Shown here: piece after piece, positions 36,215-45,533 of the stretch | Layout: each line of letters starts with the position of its first letter | Position numbering within the stretch: the stretch's first letter is position 1 | Source of the DNA: Balneolaceae bacterium | GTDB taxonomy: Bacteria > Bacteroidota > Rhodothermia > Balneolales > Balneolaceae | Direction: 5' to 3' | DNA: 50,497 nucleotides | Assembly (NCBI GenBank): GCA_007127745.1 | Contig: SKYV01000186.1 | Coordinates: forward strand, 1-50,497 | Position numbers and translations under genes: made by a program | Notes under the pieces: generated by a model | Databases searched by the model: none | What the model saw: only the letters and a program-made list of their open reading frames with translations | What the model was told of the DNA's origin: nothing

Positions 36215-37351
36215 TTATAAAGACTGTTCCAGATCTTCAATCAGATCGTCGGCATCTTCCACACCGACCGACAACCGGATCAGAGAATCTTTCAATCCCG
36301 CTTTTTCACGAATATTTTTGGGGATAGAGCCGTGAGTCATGGAAGCGGGATGGCTGACGAGAGATTCAACTCCGCCCAAACTTTCAGCCAGGACAAATAA
36401 CCTGGTTTTTTTCATCACATCAATCGCCTTCTCCATCGTATCGTCTTTCATGGAAAATGAGACCATCGCCCCAAAATCATTCATCTGATCTGCAGCCAGT
36501 TTGTGCTGGGGATGATTGCTCAGGCCGGGATAATGCACGATTCCCACCCTGGGATGATTATTTAAAAAATCAGCAATTTTTTTTGCATTTTCTACTGATC
36601 GTTCAACCCTCAGGTGAAGTGTCTTGATGCCTCGAAGTACCAGGTAGCTATCCATTGGCCCCGGGACCGCCCCGGTTGTTTTTACCTGAAAGCGGATTTT
36701 CTCCATAAAATATTTATCCGATGAAGCAACCGCGCCTCCAACCACATCCGAATGGCCGCCAAGATATTTTGTTGTTGAGTGCATGACCGCATCTGCCCCG
36801 AGAAGCAGTGGTTGCTGCAAATAAGGGGAGGCAAACGTATTGTCAACCACGCTAAGTGCTCCGCGCTCTTTCGACATCTGCGCTGTTTTTCTGATATCGA
36901 TTATGCGAAGCAGCGGATTGGTGGGTGTTTCGATCCATACCAGTTTTGTTTTTTCGGTAAAGGCGGCTTCAATTTCGTCCAAATTTGTCATGTTGACAAA
37001 TGAAAACCGGATTCCGTACGGTTCAAACACCTGGGTAAATAAGCGGTAAGTTCCGCCGTAAAGATCGTTTGTGGATATTACATGATCGCCGGGTTTTAAC
37101 GTTTTTAAAATGGCATCAATGGCTGCCACACCGCTGGAAAAACAGGCACATTCATCAGCTTCTTCAAGACCGGCAATCAATTTTTCGAGTGCAGTCCGGG
37201 TTGGATTTCCCACACGGGCGTAGTCGTACCCCTGGTGTTCGTTGGGGGCTTTTTGTACGTAGGTTGATGTGTGAAAAACCGGCGGCATTACAGCTCCGCT
37301 GGTTTTTTCGGGCTCCTGCCCGGCGTGAATGGTTTTTGTATTAAACTTCAT
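36215..37351 (-). CDS. Cystathionine gamma-synthase / gamma-lyase family PLP enzyme
   Basis: A 378-aa Cys/Met-metabolism PLP enzyme. The cofactor Lys lies in HSTTKYLGGHSD (about residue 195), the stacking Tyr in NDLYGGTYR, the Asp in VVDNTFASPY, and the substrate Arg region in LIRLSVGVED. Gamma-synthase and gamma-lyase cannot be separated from motifs alone. Its start is 2 bp from the TPR lipoprotein stop, so it belongs to the same transcript. Confidence 0.94.
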   Translation of the reverse strand: MKFNTKTIHAGQEPEKTSGAVMPPVFHTSTYVQKAPNEHQGYDYARVGNPTRTALEKLIAGLEEADECACFSSGVAAIDAILKTLKPGDHVISTNDLYGGTYRLFTQVFEPYGIRFSFVNMTNLDEIEAAFTEKTKLVWIETPTNPLLRIIDIRKTAQMSKERGALSVVDNTFASPYLQQPLLLGADAVMHSTTKYLGGHSDVVGGAVASSDKYFMEKIRFQVKTTGAVPGPMDSYLVLRGIKTLHLRVERSVENAKKIADFLNNHPRVGIVHYPGLSNHPQHKLAADQMNDFGAMVSFSMKDDTMEKAIDVMKKTRLFVLAESLGGVESLVSHPASMTHGSIPKNIREKAGLKDSLIRLSVGVEDADDLIEDLEQSL

Positions 37352-37353
37352 AA

Positions 37354-38586
37354 CTAAAAATTGAGAGATCTTTCAAGTGATTGAGCGTCTTCTTTCATAT
37401 CCAAATGGAGATAAACCTGATAAAGATGATTCAGATAATCGAGATTATCCGGATTCAGTTCAGCCAATCGCTCCCAGAGGGGGAGAGACAGACCAAGAAA
37501 CTGTTCTTTCTGGCTGATGATAACTTCAACGATTTCACTATCAAATTCAATTCTGTTTGTCAGTTTCGATAAGGTCAGAAAGGCATCCTTGTAAAAGGCA
37601 GCCATCCGGTATGTATTTTCCTCGTTTATCGGCATTGTGGCCTGAATTTCATCAAAAATGAGGTGCACCTGATCGGCCATCAACGAAATTTGCTGAATAT
37701 CTTCTGATTTATCGGAATCCAGGTAATCTTGCTGAAACAGATCATCTGCTTTCAAATCAAAAAGAAAATAAATCTGTGTAGCCAGTGTTTCCTGGTAGGT
37801 GTGCCGCGATGGGAAACGGTCTGTCAGCTCACTCAGAATGGCAATAGCTTCTTCATGCCGGTTATCGATGATGTAAGCATTCACCAGCCCGTGTTTTAGA
37901 TGCTGGTCATCCGGGTTGGATTCAACAAGGGTTTCGTACATGCTGATCGATTTTTCTACATCACCCGATTCCAGGTAGAGATAGGCAAGTTTTTCCAGGA
38001 ATTCAGTATTGCTGCCACCAGACAGGGTATTGGCTTTTTCCAGGGTTTCTATGGATTTACCCAGATTACCTGATTCATAAAGTGTGGTGGCCTTCAGGCT
38101 GTAGGTAACCAGGCTGTCAGGAATTACGGTGATTGCATTATCAAAATGTGCGATAATTTCACTATAATTCTCGTTCAGACCGGTTGAACGGTCTTGCTGT
38201 AACAGTTGCACACCCCGGCTTTGTTCTTCGTTCCAGGCAGTTCTCAGAACATCTTCGATTTCGTTCTGATCAATATTCTCCTTATGCATTGCAGCATCGG
38301 AATGATCTTTCAGGTTTTGATAAATCGGAGGCCTTTCCCGTGGAGAATGGGTTTTAGCAAACTCATAGAGCACTTCACTTTTTTCGAGGTAAAGAGAAGA
38401 TGTTCCGGGATTTTCAGCAAGTTGATCGTTAAGCCGGTTTAGTTCAGCCTCAAGGTACTGTGCGGTGCCGGGTTCATATTCTGGGGTTTCGGTTGGTTGA
38501 ACCGTTGTACATGCCTGGACAAAAAAAAGCCCGAAGGCAAAACCGATATACAACGGAATTGCCATTCGGGTGATACGAATTTTCAT
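37354..38586 (-). CDS. TPR-repeat lipoprotein
   Basis: 410 aa. The N-terminus has a lipoprotein signal with lipobox FVQAC (Cys about 26). Tetratricopeptide repeats fill most of the rest (for example AYLYLESGDVEKSISMYETLVESNPDDQ). It resembles the next gene in architecture and C-terminal repeat (NPDNLDYLNHLYQVYLHLDMKEDAQ against NPENWQSLFQVYTTLGMEEEAE), so the two look like tandem paralogues. The binding partner is unknown; an envelope scaffold is likely. Confidence 0.88.
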   Translation of the reverse strand: MKIRITRMAIPLYIGFAFGLFFVQACTTVQPTETPEYEPGTAQYLEAELNRLNDQLAENPGTSSLYLEKSEVLYEFAKTHSPRERPPIYQNLKDHSDAAMHKENIDQNEIEDVLRTAWNEEQSRGVQLLQQDRSTGLNENYSEIIAHFDNAITVIPDSLVTYSLKATTLYESGNLGKSIETLEKANTLSGGSNTEFLEKLAYLYLESGDVEKSISMYETLVESNPDDQHLKHGLVNAYIIDNRHEEAIAILSELTDRFPSRHTYQETLATQIYFLFDLKADDLFQQDYLDSDKSEDIQQISLMADQVHLIFDEIQATMPINEENTYRMAAFYKDAFLTLSKLTNRIEFDSEIVEVIISQKEQFLGLSLPLWERLAELNPDNLDYLNHLYQVYLHLDMKEDAQSLERSLNF

Positions 38587-38604
38587 ATATTTTTTACTAC
38601 CTCT

Positions 38605-39921
38605 TTATTCAAAACCTGCTCGTTCCATAGCCTCTTCGGCTTCCTCTTCCATTCCCAGTGTAGTATATACCTGGAACAGAGACTGCCAGTTTTCCGGATT
38701 GTCCGGATTTATTTCGGCTGCACGTTCGTAGTAAATAAGGGCATTTCTGAGATTGTCTCTTGCTTGAGAGTCCAGCTGTTCAGCTATTTCGTTATCTGTT
38801 GTATTGTTACGCCGTTCAAACAGGTTGGCTGCACGGTTTTGATAGATGATTCCGAGAATGAAGTTCGCTGATTCGCTATCGGGTTCAAGTTCAACAACTC
38901 GTTCCATTTCGCGAATGGCAATTAATGTAAGATCATCAATTTCATCTTCTATACTATCAATCTCGTCTTGAATTTCATCGATCTCGGCTTGTGTCTGATC
39001 GAGTTGATCGCCTTGCTGACTGCGGGATTCCTGGCGTAAATCGAACTGACGCTGATATTTCTGCGAAACATCGGCAATCAGGCGGTCTACACTTTGGTAA
39101 ATTTGTGTGCCAAGCACTCTTCGATATTGCGGATTATCCGGATCATCGGCAATCAGTCCCTCAACCAGTTCAATAGCACGGTCTCTTTCGCCGGATTGGA
39201 TATAGGCATCTGCCAGGAACTGAACAAAAACGGTTTCGTCCGGATAATGCTCTAAGGCTTCGTTCGACAGTTCGATAGCTCTTTGAAAAGATTCATCAAA
39301 CAGGTAGAGGCTGATGATGTACTCATAATCATCTGATTCAGGTTGTTCTTTCAGATCCAGAGCCATTTCGAAGTAACTGATGGCATTGTCAATCTCATCC
39401 ATCTGAAAATAGGTGGATGAGATTACTTCATAGGTCATTGCACTGTCGGGATTGATCGCAATCGCATTTTGGAAATGATCAACTGACGTTTTGAACGGTT
39501 CGGGAGTTGCGTTGAAAAGACTATCGTCTGTCTGAACGTTCACACCCATGTTGTACTCATCAGCCCAAAAAGAGATGATTGTATTGTTGAGTTCTTCGTA
39601 CTCATCAGGCAGCTCTTCCTGATCTTCCATGATTCGTTTAGCCGTATCAAAAGATTGTTTTGCCCGCTCATAGTACGACTTTCGGTCTGCAGGGGGTTCG
39701 ATCGTTTCGGCCTCGGAAGCGATTACTATGCCTTTGTAATAGTGGGCAACATAGTTTAATGAGTCTTGTGCAATGGCTTCATCGGTCGCCTCAAGTGCCA
39801 TTTCAAAATCGCCGGTAAGAATTCCGATCTGGACTTCATCGATAAAAGGATCTGTAGTTTCACATGCCCAAAAGAGCCCGGCAAATAAAAATATTAATAG
39901 AAGTGGTTTATAACTTTTCAT
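38605..39921 (-). CDS. TPR-repeat lipoprotein with acidic coiled coil
   Basis: 438 aa from the ATG at 39921 (MKSYKPLLLIF...), chosen because it starts a proper lipoprotein signal with lipobox LFWAC; the ORF track begins 40 codons upstream without signal-like sequence. Tandem TPRs (about 25-260), then an acidic coiled coil (QTQAEIDEIQDEIDSIEDEIDD), then two more TPRs. It is the first gene of a four-gene unit (TPR, TPR, cystathionine enzyme, thiolase) and divergent from ridA. Confidence 0.88.
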   Translation of the reverse strand: MKSYKPLLLIFLFAGLFWACETTDPFIDEVQIGILTGDFEMALEATDEAIAQDSLNYVAHYYKGIVIASEAETIEPPADRKSYYERAKQSFDTAKRIMEDQEELPDEYEELNNTIISFWADEYNMGVNVQTDDSLFNATPEPFKTSVDHFQNAIAINPDSAMTYEVISSTYFQMDEIDNAISYFEMALDLKEQPESDDYEYIISLYLFDESFQRAIELSNEALEHYPDETVFVQFLADAYIQSGERDRAIELVEGLIADDPDNPQYRRVLGTQIYQSVDRLIADVSQKYQRQFDLRQESRSQQGDQLDQTQAEIDEIQDEIDSIEDEIDDLTLIAIREMERVVELEPDSESANFILGIIYQNRAANLFERRNNTTDNEIAEQLDSQARDNLRNALIYYERAAEINPDNPENWQSLFQVYTTLGMEEEAEEAMERAGFE

Positions 39922-40095
39922 TTTAATCGTGATATCGTTGATTATTTTATTTCCTATAGTATTAGAAAGTAACCATATATAGAAGATTCCGCAATAAGAA
40001 GCGGCATCTGAAGTCTGAAATTTACAGATAATTCTATACAACTGTATATTCTTACAGGTAATAATTAAAACTTAAATTTTAAATTGTATTTCGCG

Positions 40096-40473
40096 ATGAA
40101 AAAAATTGTAAAGACATCAGCTGCACCCGACGCTATTGGCCCTTACAGCCAGGGTGTGGTTCATAACGGAATTTTATATTGCTCCGGACAAATTGCTCTC
40201 ATTCCGGGTGAAATGAAGATTATTGATGGCGGTGTTAAAATTCAGGCCGAGCAGGTTATGGAAAATATGAAAGCCGTTGTGGAAGTATCCGGAAGCAGCA
40301 TGGAGAAAGTGTTAAAATGCACCATTTTTTTGGCAGATATGAATGATTTCACTTCTGTAAACGAGGTTTATGGTCGTTATTTTAAGGCAGATCCGCCCGC
40401 AAGAGAAGCTGTGGCTGTTAAAACACTTCCGAAAAATGTGTTAGTTGAAATCAGCTGCATTGCCGCAGTCTGA
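40096..40473 (+). CDS. ridA: RidA-family enamine/imine deaminase
   Basis: 125 aa from ATG 40096 (the ORF-track TTG four codons earlier is less likely). Family features: APDAIGPYSQGV near the N-terminus, the conserved Arg in PPAREAVAVKTLP (substrate carboxylate), and a C-terminal VEISCIAAV. RidA hydrolyses reactive 2-aminoacrylate and 2-iminobutanoate made by PLP dehydratases and lyases; a threonine dehydratase and a cystathionine enzyme are both within 5 kb. Monocistronic, its end 3 bp from that of the M23 gene. Confidence 0.96.
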   Translation: MKKIVKTSAAPDAIGPYSQGVVHNGILYCSGQIALIPGEMKIIDGGVKIQAEQVMENMKAVVEVSGSSMEKVLKCTIFLADMNDFTSVNEVYGRYFKADPPAREAVAVKTLPKNVLVEISCIAAV

Positions 40474-40476
40474 GCA

Positions 40477-42360
40477 TCAATAAGAAAGTGTTTGATTACT
40501 GACGGTTCTGTTTCCCACACCATCAAATATTTCAATATTTATAATATTGGTGGATGCAGGCCTGAATGAAGGGTTGTAGAATACAAGAAAGTTTTTTTCG
40601 GGGTCATATTCTATAATCCCTTTTTCACCATTTACTGTGATGGAGGAACGCCTGTAATCGATGCCCGTTTCCCGATCCAACGTTGGAACAATAACAATGT
40701 GATTTCCGGCAAGATTTTGAGATATCCGTGCTCTGCCAACCCACGGGTTTGTGTGGTCTTCGCGTAACACCAGGCTGCTGATTTCTCTCAGAGGTGCCCG
40801 GATAAATCCATTAGCCCGGGTCGATGGGCGGTAAAACGTCCGATCCCGGTAACGGTCAACGGAATAGAGAGCCAGCTTGTCGATGTTCTGAAACTCCTCG
40901 GGTAATCTGTAATTAAAATAAATTGTGCCGTCAACCGGAATTCTGTCGGGGCTGAAATCGAAGTGAATTTCGTCTCCGGCTTTGGAAATCTGCAGTTGTA
41001 AATCTAATGTATCGTAAAGTGCCCTTGTAGGAAATTCAAGCCAAAATCTGTAATCTGGTGTGCTGAAGATACTCCGTTTTCCGGGAATAAGCCGTTTCTT
41101 CATCGCCCTGCGGGAACAGACTCTGTAAGCAGATTCTATTCTTCTGAATGGAACAATATGCTCGTCCTGGGTAGAAGCGAATAGCAAGCCAGACGGCATA
41201 AGCTGAGGATGATTCCACCTGATATAGTTGGAAGCAAAATGATCCGGCTTCAAATCAGGATAAGGTGAGACATAATCGATCTCACGTGGTTCAAAATTTT
41301 CCGTATTCTGAACATTTAGTGTAACAGTAGCTATGGTTTTATTACCAAAAATATCTGCCGCTGTAATGGTGATTGGATGCCGACCATCATCAAGTTGTAA
41401 AATTCCGTGGTTTTCAATGATATGATAAAATGGAAGTTCATTTCCTTTTACCCGGAACAGCCGCTGAAAACCTCTTCGGGTTTGAGCAAGTATGGGAGCC
41501 GATCTGTCCAGAAACATATGGCCTGCATGAGAATAAGAAAAATAATCAGCCGTGGCATGAAACAGGGTGTCAGCGGTCTGTGTCATGGTCAGAGAATAGA
41601 CGGCATAAACATTTGGTGTGTCGTTTGCGCGATCGTGCACATTTACGGACAGTCCCACCGGGCCGGAGACGTTTACTTCACCAAATGAGTAACCGGAACC
41701 ACTTCGGCTTGCATTGACAATTTCATGACCGGCCGGCCGGAATGTTTCCGGATGAAAAAACTCAATGCCGAGCTGACGAAAAACGGGAGGGATGTTGTCC
41801 CTCACTGATAGGTTGGTTAAAAGCGGATTGAAAGGCTTGAAATCGGGAGTTCTGAGTTCAAAATGAAGATGAGGGGGGCCAACACCTGTAGAACCAGTAT
41901 AGCCAATCAGTTCTCCCTGGCGGTAGTAGATTTTTTCATCTTCAACAATTTGGTCGAGGTCTGCTTGGTACGTGATGAAACGAATAGAATCTGCAAAAGC
42001 CTGCAATTCGGGTTCAAACCGGTTCAGATGTGCATATACCGAATAAGAAGCATCGAAATGTTTCATATAGATCACATTTCCGTAACCATACGGGCTCATC
42101 CCAATTCGGTAAATATAGCCGTCTCTTGTGGCATAAACCGGATAGCCTTCCTGCCCCCAGGTTCGGATGTCAAGACCCGCATGCAGGTGAGCCGATCTGG
42201 TTTCAGCAAAAGTGGAAGATAGCTGGCGGGTGGCGTTTGTAGGCCATAAATAGGAAACAGAATCAGCTAAAAATGAGAGTGACTGCGCATTGCTTTTCTC
42301 AACGGGCTGAATGATCAATAAAACCAGAAATGCACAGGATAGAATTCTACGCTTGAACAT
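40477..42360 (-). CDS. M23-family metallopeptidase, exported
   Basis: 627 aa with a signal peptide. The N-terminal third is a LytM/M23 zinc endopeptidase: HAGLDIRTWGQEGYPV (HxxxD) and GPPHLHFELR (HxH), both intact and expected to cut peptidoglycan cross-links. The remaining 400 residues are beta-rich with no recognised motif, as in larger Bacteroidota M23 proteins. Its 5' end overlaps the FAH-family stop by 14 bp. Confidence 0.92.
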   Translation of the reverse strand: MFKRRILSCAFLVLLIIQPVEKSNAQSLSFLADSVSYLWPTNATRQLSSTFAETRSAHLHAGLDIRTWGQEGYPVYATRDGYIYRIGMSPYGYGNVIYMKHFDASYSVYAHLNRFEPELQAFADSIRFITYQADLDQIVEDEKIYYRQGELIGYTGSTGVGPPHLHFELRTPDFKPFNPLLTNLSVRDNIPPVFRQLGIEFFHPETFRPAGHEIVNASRSGSGYSFGEVNVSGPVGLSVNVHDRANDTPNVYAVYSLTMTQTADTLFHATADYFSYSHAGHMFLDRSAPILAQTRRGFQRLFRVKGNELPFYHIIENHGILQLDDGRHPITITAADIFGNKTIATVTLNVQNTENFEPREIDYVSPYPDLKPDHFASNYIRWNHPQLMPSGLLFASTQDEHIVPFRRIESAYRVCSRRAMKKRLIPGKRSIFSTPDYRFWLEFPTRALYDTLDLQLQISKAGDEIHFDFSPDRIPVDGTIYFNYRLPEEFQNIDKLALYSVDRYRDRTFYRPSTRANGFIRAPLREISSLVLREDHTNPWVGRARISQNLAGNHIVIVPTLDRETGIDYRRSSITVNGEKGIIEYDPEKNFLVFYNPSFRPASTNIINIEIFDGVGNRTVSNQTLSY

Positions 42361-43006
42361 AAACCTTCAATGATGAAATGTGATCTCCCAAACCAGCTTC
42401 AACTGTGTCTCCGTCTGTAATTTGACTGACACCTTCGGGCGTGCCCGTAAAAATAAGATCTCCGGGATTAAGGATAAAGTGCCGGGAGAGATAGGAGACA
42501 ATGTCTGCTGATGAAAATAGCATCATTTCCGTGTTGCCGTGCTGTCTTGTTTCTCCGTTTACGTTTACCCAGAGATCGAGATTTTGCAGATCCGTTTCTT
42601 CATTGAGTTCTGCAAAATTTCCGACAGGGGCAAAGGTATGAAATCCTTTTGAAAGTGCCCATGGAAGTCCTTTTTGTTTTGCATTGGCTTGCAGGTCGCG
42701 TGCTGTTATATCAAGTCCCACGGCAACTGCTTTTATGGATTTTTGAGCTTCTGCTACAGTGGCTTTGTGCGTAAGCTCTCCAATCATCAGTACCAGTTCA
42801 ACCTCGTGGTGAATGTTGTTTGATGATTCAGGTAAAATCACACGTCCGCCATTAAAAATTACAGAAGAGCGGGGCTTGAGAAATACGACAGGATCGTCCA
42901 GTATTTCACTTTTCATCTCTTCAACATGTTTGGCGTAATTTCTCCCGATACAGTAGATGCTGCCGAGCTGTAATTGGGGGTATTCGGGAATGGAAAAGTT
43001 CTTCAT
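42347..43006 (-). CDS. Fumarylacetoacetate hydrolase-family enzyme
   Basis: A 219-aa FAH-fold enzyme. Motifs: YCIGRNYAKHVEEM, PVVFLKPRSSV, the metal-binding HHEVELVLMIG, and GDLIFTGTPEGV. Small members of this type are acylpyruvases, fumarylpyruvate hydrolases or oxaloacetate decarboxylases; which one is undecided. It lies right after the rpmA terminator, so it either reads through or has its own promoter, and it overlaps the M23 gene. Confidence 0.92.
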   Translation of the reverse strand: MKNFSIPEYPQLQLGSIYCIGRNYAKHVEEMKSEILDDPVVFLKPRSSVIFNGGRVILPESSNNIHHEVELVLMIGELTHKATVAEAQKSIKAVAVGLDITARDLQANAKQKGLPWALSKGFHTFAPVGNFAELNEETDLQNLDLWVNVNGETRQHGNTEMMLFSSADIVSYLSRHFILNPGDLIFTGTPEGVSQITDGDTVEAGLGDHISSLKVYVQA

Positions 43007-43012
43007 ATCCCA

Positions 43013-43060
43013 AAAATAAAAAAAGCCCCGGCAACATCTGCTACCGGGGCTTAAAAAAAA
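43013..43060 (-). terminator. Rho-independent terminator after rpmA
   Basis: Perfect 9-bp stem AAGCCCCGG / CCGGGGCTT with a 12-nt loop, followed on the minus strand by TTTTTATTTTT. It ends the rplU-rpmA operon and sits just before the FAH-family start. Confidence 0.93.
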
Positions 43061-43069
43061 TTGTAAATT

Positions 43070-43324
43070 TTATACTTGCTCTATGGAAACATATTTTCTT
43101 CCGCCGCCTCTGGTACGGAAATTCACCACTCCGTCGGCCATTGCAAACAGCGTATCATCTCCGCCTCTGCCAACGTTTTCTCCGGGATGAAATTTGGTTC
43201 CGCGCTGGCGAACTATAATGTTACCGGCTCGAACTACTTCACCGCCATATTTCTTCACGCCCAGGCGTTTCGATTCTGAATCTCTTCCGTTCTTGGTTGA
43301 ACCTTGACCTTTCTTATGTGCCAT
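43070..43324 (-). CDS. rpmA: 50S ribosomal protein L27
   Basis: 84 aa, full length; begins [15 protein letters not shown], the L27 N-terminus that reaches toward the peptidyl-transferase centre, and contains [15 protein letters not shown]. No extended leader before AHKK, so no processing like the Firmicutes form. GAGG lies before the ATG. 14 bp after rplU. Confidence 0.98.
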   Translation of the reverse strand: MAHKKGQGSTKNGRDSESKRLGVKKYGGEVVRAGNIIVRQRGTKFHPGENVGRGGDDTLFAMADGVVNFRTRGGGRKYVSIEQV

Positions 43325-43338
43325 AATTTACCTCGCTG

Positions 43339-43647
43339 TTAAGAAATTTTTTCGATTTGAAGCTGAGTGATAGACTGTCTATGTCCGCGCTTCACTCTGT
43401 AACCTTTTCTTCGTTTCTTTTTAAAGACAATAACCTTGTCTGCTTTGGGATGATCCACAATTTTGGCTTCAACTTTTGCTCCTTTTACAGTTGGTTTGCC
43501 GATTTTTACTTTTCCTTTTTCATCTTTTACCAGCAAAACATCGTCGAAACTGACATTCTCCTCGTCAGTAGAAAGCCTGTTGACAAAAATGGTTTGATCT
43601 TCAGCAACTTTGTATTGATGCCCGCCAATTTTTACGATAGCGTACAT
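43339..43647 (-). CDS. rplU: 50S ribosomal protein L21
   Basis: 102 aa, full length; YAIVKIGGHQYKVAEDQ at the N-terminus and KKRRKGYRVKRGHRQ near the end are diagnostic. AAGGATC precedes the ATG. First gene of rplU-rpmA; the promoter should be in the 114-bp AT-rich gap after the dehydratase. Confidence 0.98.
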   Translation of the reverse strand: MYAIVKIGGHQYKVAEDQTIFVNRLSTDEENVSFDDVLLVKDEKGKVKIGKPTVKGAKVEAKIVDHPKADKVIVFKKKRRKGYRVKRGHRQSITQLQIEKIS

Positions 43648-43761
43648 GATCCTTATTTCCGTTTAATTCAAAATTTTTACAGACACAAAATATACAACTT
43701 TAATAGATAATTAAAAACCACAAGAATTCACTTTTTTTGATGATAGTGGCACTAAAATGGG

Positions 43762-44712
43762 TCAACTCCAGGGTAATTGATTCAGGTCCACATTACCGCC
43801 CGTCAGAATAATGCCGACTTTTTTACCCTGAACGCTGATTTTGGCATCCATCAAAGCCGATACCGGAACAGCACAGGATGGTTCAATAATGATTTTCATC
43901 CGTTCCCAAACGTTTCGCATATCGCGGATGATGGACGCCTCGGAAACGGTAACGATATCGTCAATATGTGTTTGAATGATCTGAAACGTAAGGCTGCCGA
44001 GTGAAGTACGCAGGCCGTCGGCGATTGTATCTGTTCGTAAAACGGGTTCGATTTTTCCTGATTTGAGGGATCGCCAGGCATCATCGGCCAGTTCAGGTTC
44101 AGCACCGTAAACCTTTATTTCCGGATTGATGGCTTTTGCTGACAGGAGTGTTCCGCTCATCAAACCACCGCCGCCAACCGGTGCTATGATCATATCCAGG
44201 TCGGGAATCTCTTCGAGAAGCTCTTTGGCTGAGGTCCCTTGTCCAGCAATCACATCCGGGTGGTTGTAAGGGTGAATGAAAGCAGCCCCGGTTTTTTGAA
44301 TGATGTTTTGAGCCGTTTCTTCGCGCGATTCAATGGTATTTTCACAGAACACAATCTCGGCACCGTATTCCCGTACCGCATTCACTTTTACAGATGGGGA
44401 ATTTTTTGGCATCACAATGGTTGCTTTGTAGCCGTTCATCCGGGCTGCAAGTGCCACGGCTTGTGCATGGTTTCCGGACGAATGTGTGATGATTCCTTTT
44501 TTTCCGGCACGCTCCGGCAGTTTCATGATAGCATTGCAAGCCCCCCGGAATTTGAAAGCCCCTACTTTCTGGAAATTTTCACACTTGAATAAGAGTTCCG
44601 CGCCGGTTTGGTCATTGAACCATGAGGATTGCAGAACGGGAGTCCGGTGCGCGTACGGGTTGATGCGTTCCGCGGCTTCATTAATATCCTTGAAATTTGG
44701 GATTTGGGACAT
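43762..44712 (-). CDS. Threonine/serine dehydratase, catabolic type
   Basis: A 316-aa fold-type II PLP enzyme: PLP Lys in KCENFQKVGAFKFRGA, SSGNHAQAVA, and the phosphate loop PVGGGGLMSG. It has no C-terminal ACT regulatory domain, which fits TdcB-type threonine dehydratase or serine dehydratase/racemase rather than full IlvA. The ATG at 44712 replaces the ORF-track start 22 codons upstream, which overlaps the divergent ORF. The product 2-iminobutanoate is a RidA substrate. Confidence 0.93.
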   Translation of the reverse strand: MSQIPNFKDINEAAERINPYAHRTPVLQSSWFNDQTGAELLFKCENFQKVGAFKFRGACNAIMKLPERAGKKGIITHSSGNHAQAVALAARMNGYKATIVMPKNSPSVKVNAVREYGAEIVFCENTIESREETAQNIIQKTGAAFIHPYNHPDVIAGQGTSAKELLEEIPDLDMIIAPVGGGGLMSGTLLSAKAINPEIKVYGAEPELADDAWRSLKSGKIEPVLRTDTIADGLRTSLGSLTFQIIQTHIDDIVTVSEASIIRDMRNVWERMKIIIEPSCAVPVSALMDAKISVQGKKVGIILTGGNVDLNQLPWS

Positions 44713-44759
44713 GGATGAAAGTTGGGTTCTGCTTATGGGGTTAAATTTACATAACTGTG

Positions 44760-45140
44760 ATGAATGAGCGAGAAACAAAATCGCCGATATCCAGTGTTTT
44801 TTCTCTTAGTGTTCGTATTGTCATATCTATGAACCGAGAAATCGAATTGGAGAGTTCTGAAAGAGATATTACACGCTTCATTAATTTCGAGCAACTTTTC
44901 CAAAGATGTTTTGATGAATTCCAGGGATCAAATATTTACGTGTGTATTGAAAACACGGGTGCAAAGTTCTACGTCACATTGGCGACTCATCTGGTCCTGA
45001 TCAAAGATGAAAATCATAAAAACAACAATATAAGGAACAATGTAAGCTTGTCATCTGCCGGAATATTCGAATTTTCAATCAACACCTTTACTGAGAATAT
45101 GGAGGCGAAGGTAAACCATTTTCAGCTTGAAGATTGTTAA
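44760..45140 (+). CDS. Small hypothetical protein
   Basis: 126 aa, no recognised domain, signal or transmembrane helix; it reads like a soluble mixed alpha/beta protein (EIELESSERDITRFINFEQLF, FYVTLATHLVLI). It is divergent from the dehydratase and begins the accessory pocket. The ORF is reasonably long with no larger gene on the other strand, but could still be spurious or a remnant. Confidence 0.45.
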   Translation: MNERETKSPISSVFSLSVRIVISMNREIELESSERDITRFINFEQLFQRCFDEFQGSNIYVCIENTGAKFYVTLATHLVLIKDENHKNNNIRNNVSLSSAGIFEFSINTFTENMEAKVNHFQLEDC

Positions 45141-45202
45141 ACCTTTGTTTCAAACTGGTAAATATATATTGAAAATTTCAAGTGTATAACTACTCAAAAT
45201 GT

Positions 45203-45286
45203 GTACCTAATATTGTTAGGTACTTTCATATTTCTTGCAATAATCGCTCTGCCTTTATAGTTTCATATTTACATCATAACGAAACT
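45203..45286 (+). promoter_or_regulatory. Candidate operators upstream of vapBC
   Basis: GTACCTAA-tattg-TTAGGTAC (45203-45223) is a perfect 8-bp inverted repeat; AGTTTC-16 nt-GAAACT (45259-45286) is a second one ending 7 bp before the antitoxin ATG. Type II antitoxins normally bind such repeats to repress their own operon. The first could instead be a hairpin ending the upstream ORF, though no T-run follows. Confidence 0.45.
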
Positions 45287-45293
45287 TAAAACA

Positions 45294-45533
45294 ATGCCAA
45301 GCATTACAGTCAAAAATATACCAGATTCTATTTACAACAAACTAAAGCAACAGGCTCAGGCTCAACATCGCAGTATGAACAGTGAAATTATTGCCTGTTT
45401 GGAGCGGACCGTCAATCCAAAGCGGGTTTCTCCTGATGAAATTCTTCGGCAAGCCCGAATGATGAGAAAAAAAGTCAGAGGAAGCTTATCTGCTGAAGAG
45501 ATTCAGGATGCCATTGATCAAGGCAGGCCATGA
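45294..45533 (+). CDS. VapB/FitA-type ribbon-helix-helix antitoxin
   Basis: 79 aa. The N-terminal 40 residues are an Arc/FitA-like ribbon-helix-helix (SITVKNIPDSIYNKLKQQA, then HRSMNSEIIACLERTV); the C-terminal half is the toxin-neutralising tail. It overlaps the PIN toxin start by 4 bp (ATGA), the normal arrangement for coupled production. Expected to repress the operon at the repeats upstream. Confidence 0.9.
   Translation: MPSITVKNIPDSIYNKLKQQAQAQHRSMNSEIIACLERTVNPKRVSPDEILRQARMMRKKVRGSLSAEEIQDAIDQGRP

Noticed and set aside
43648-43761. Bacteroidota-type promoter (TATATTTTG) before rplU
   Set aside because: It has one extra base compared with TAnnTTTG and no well-spaced -33 element.
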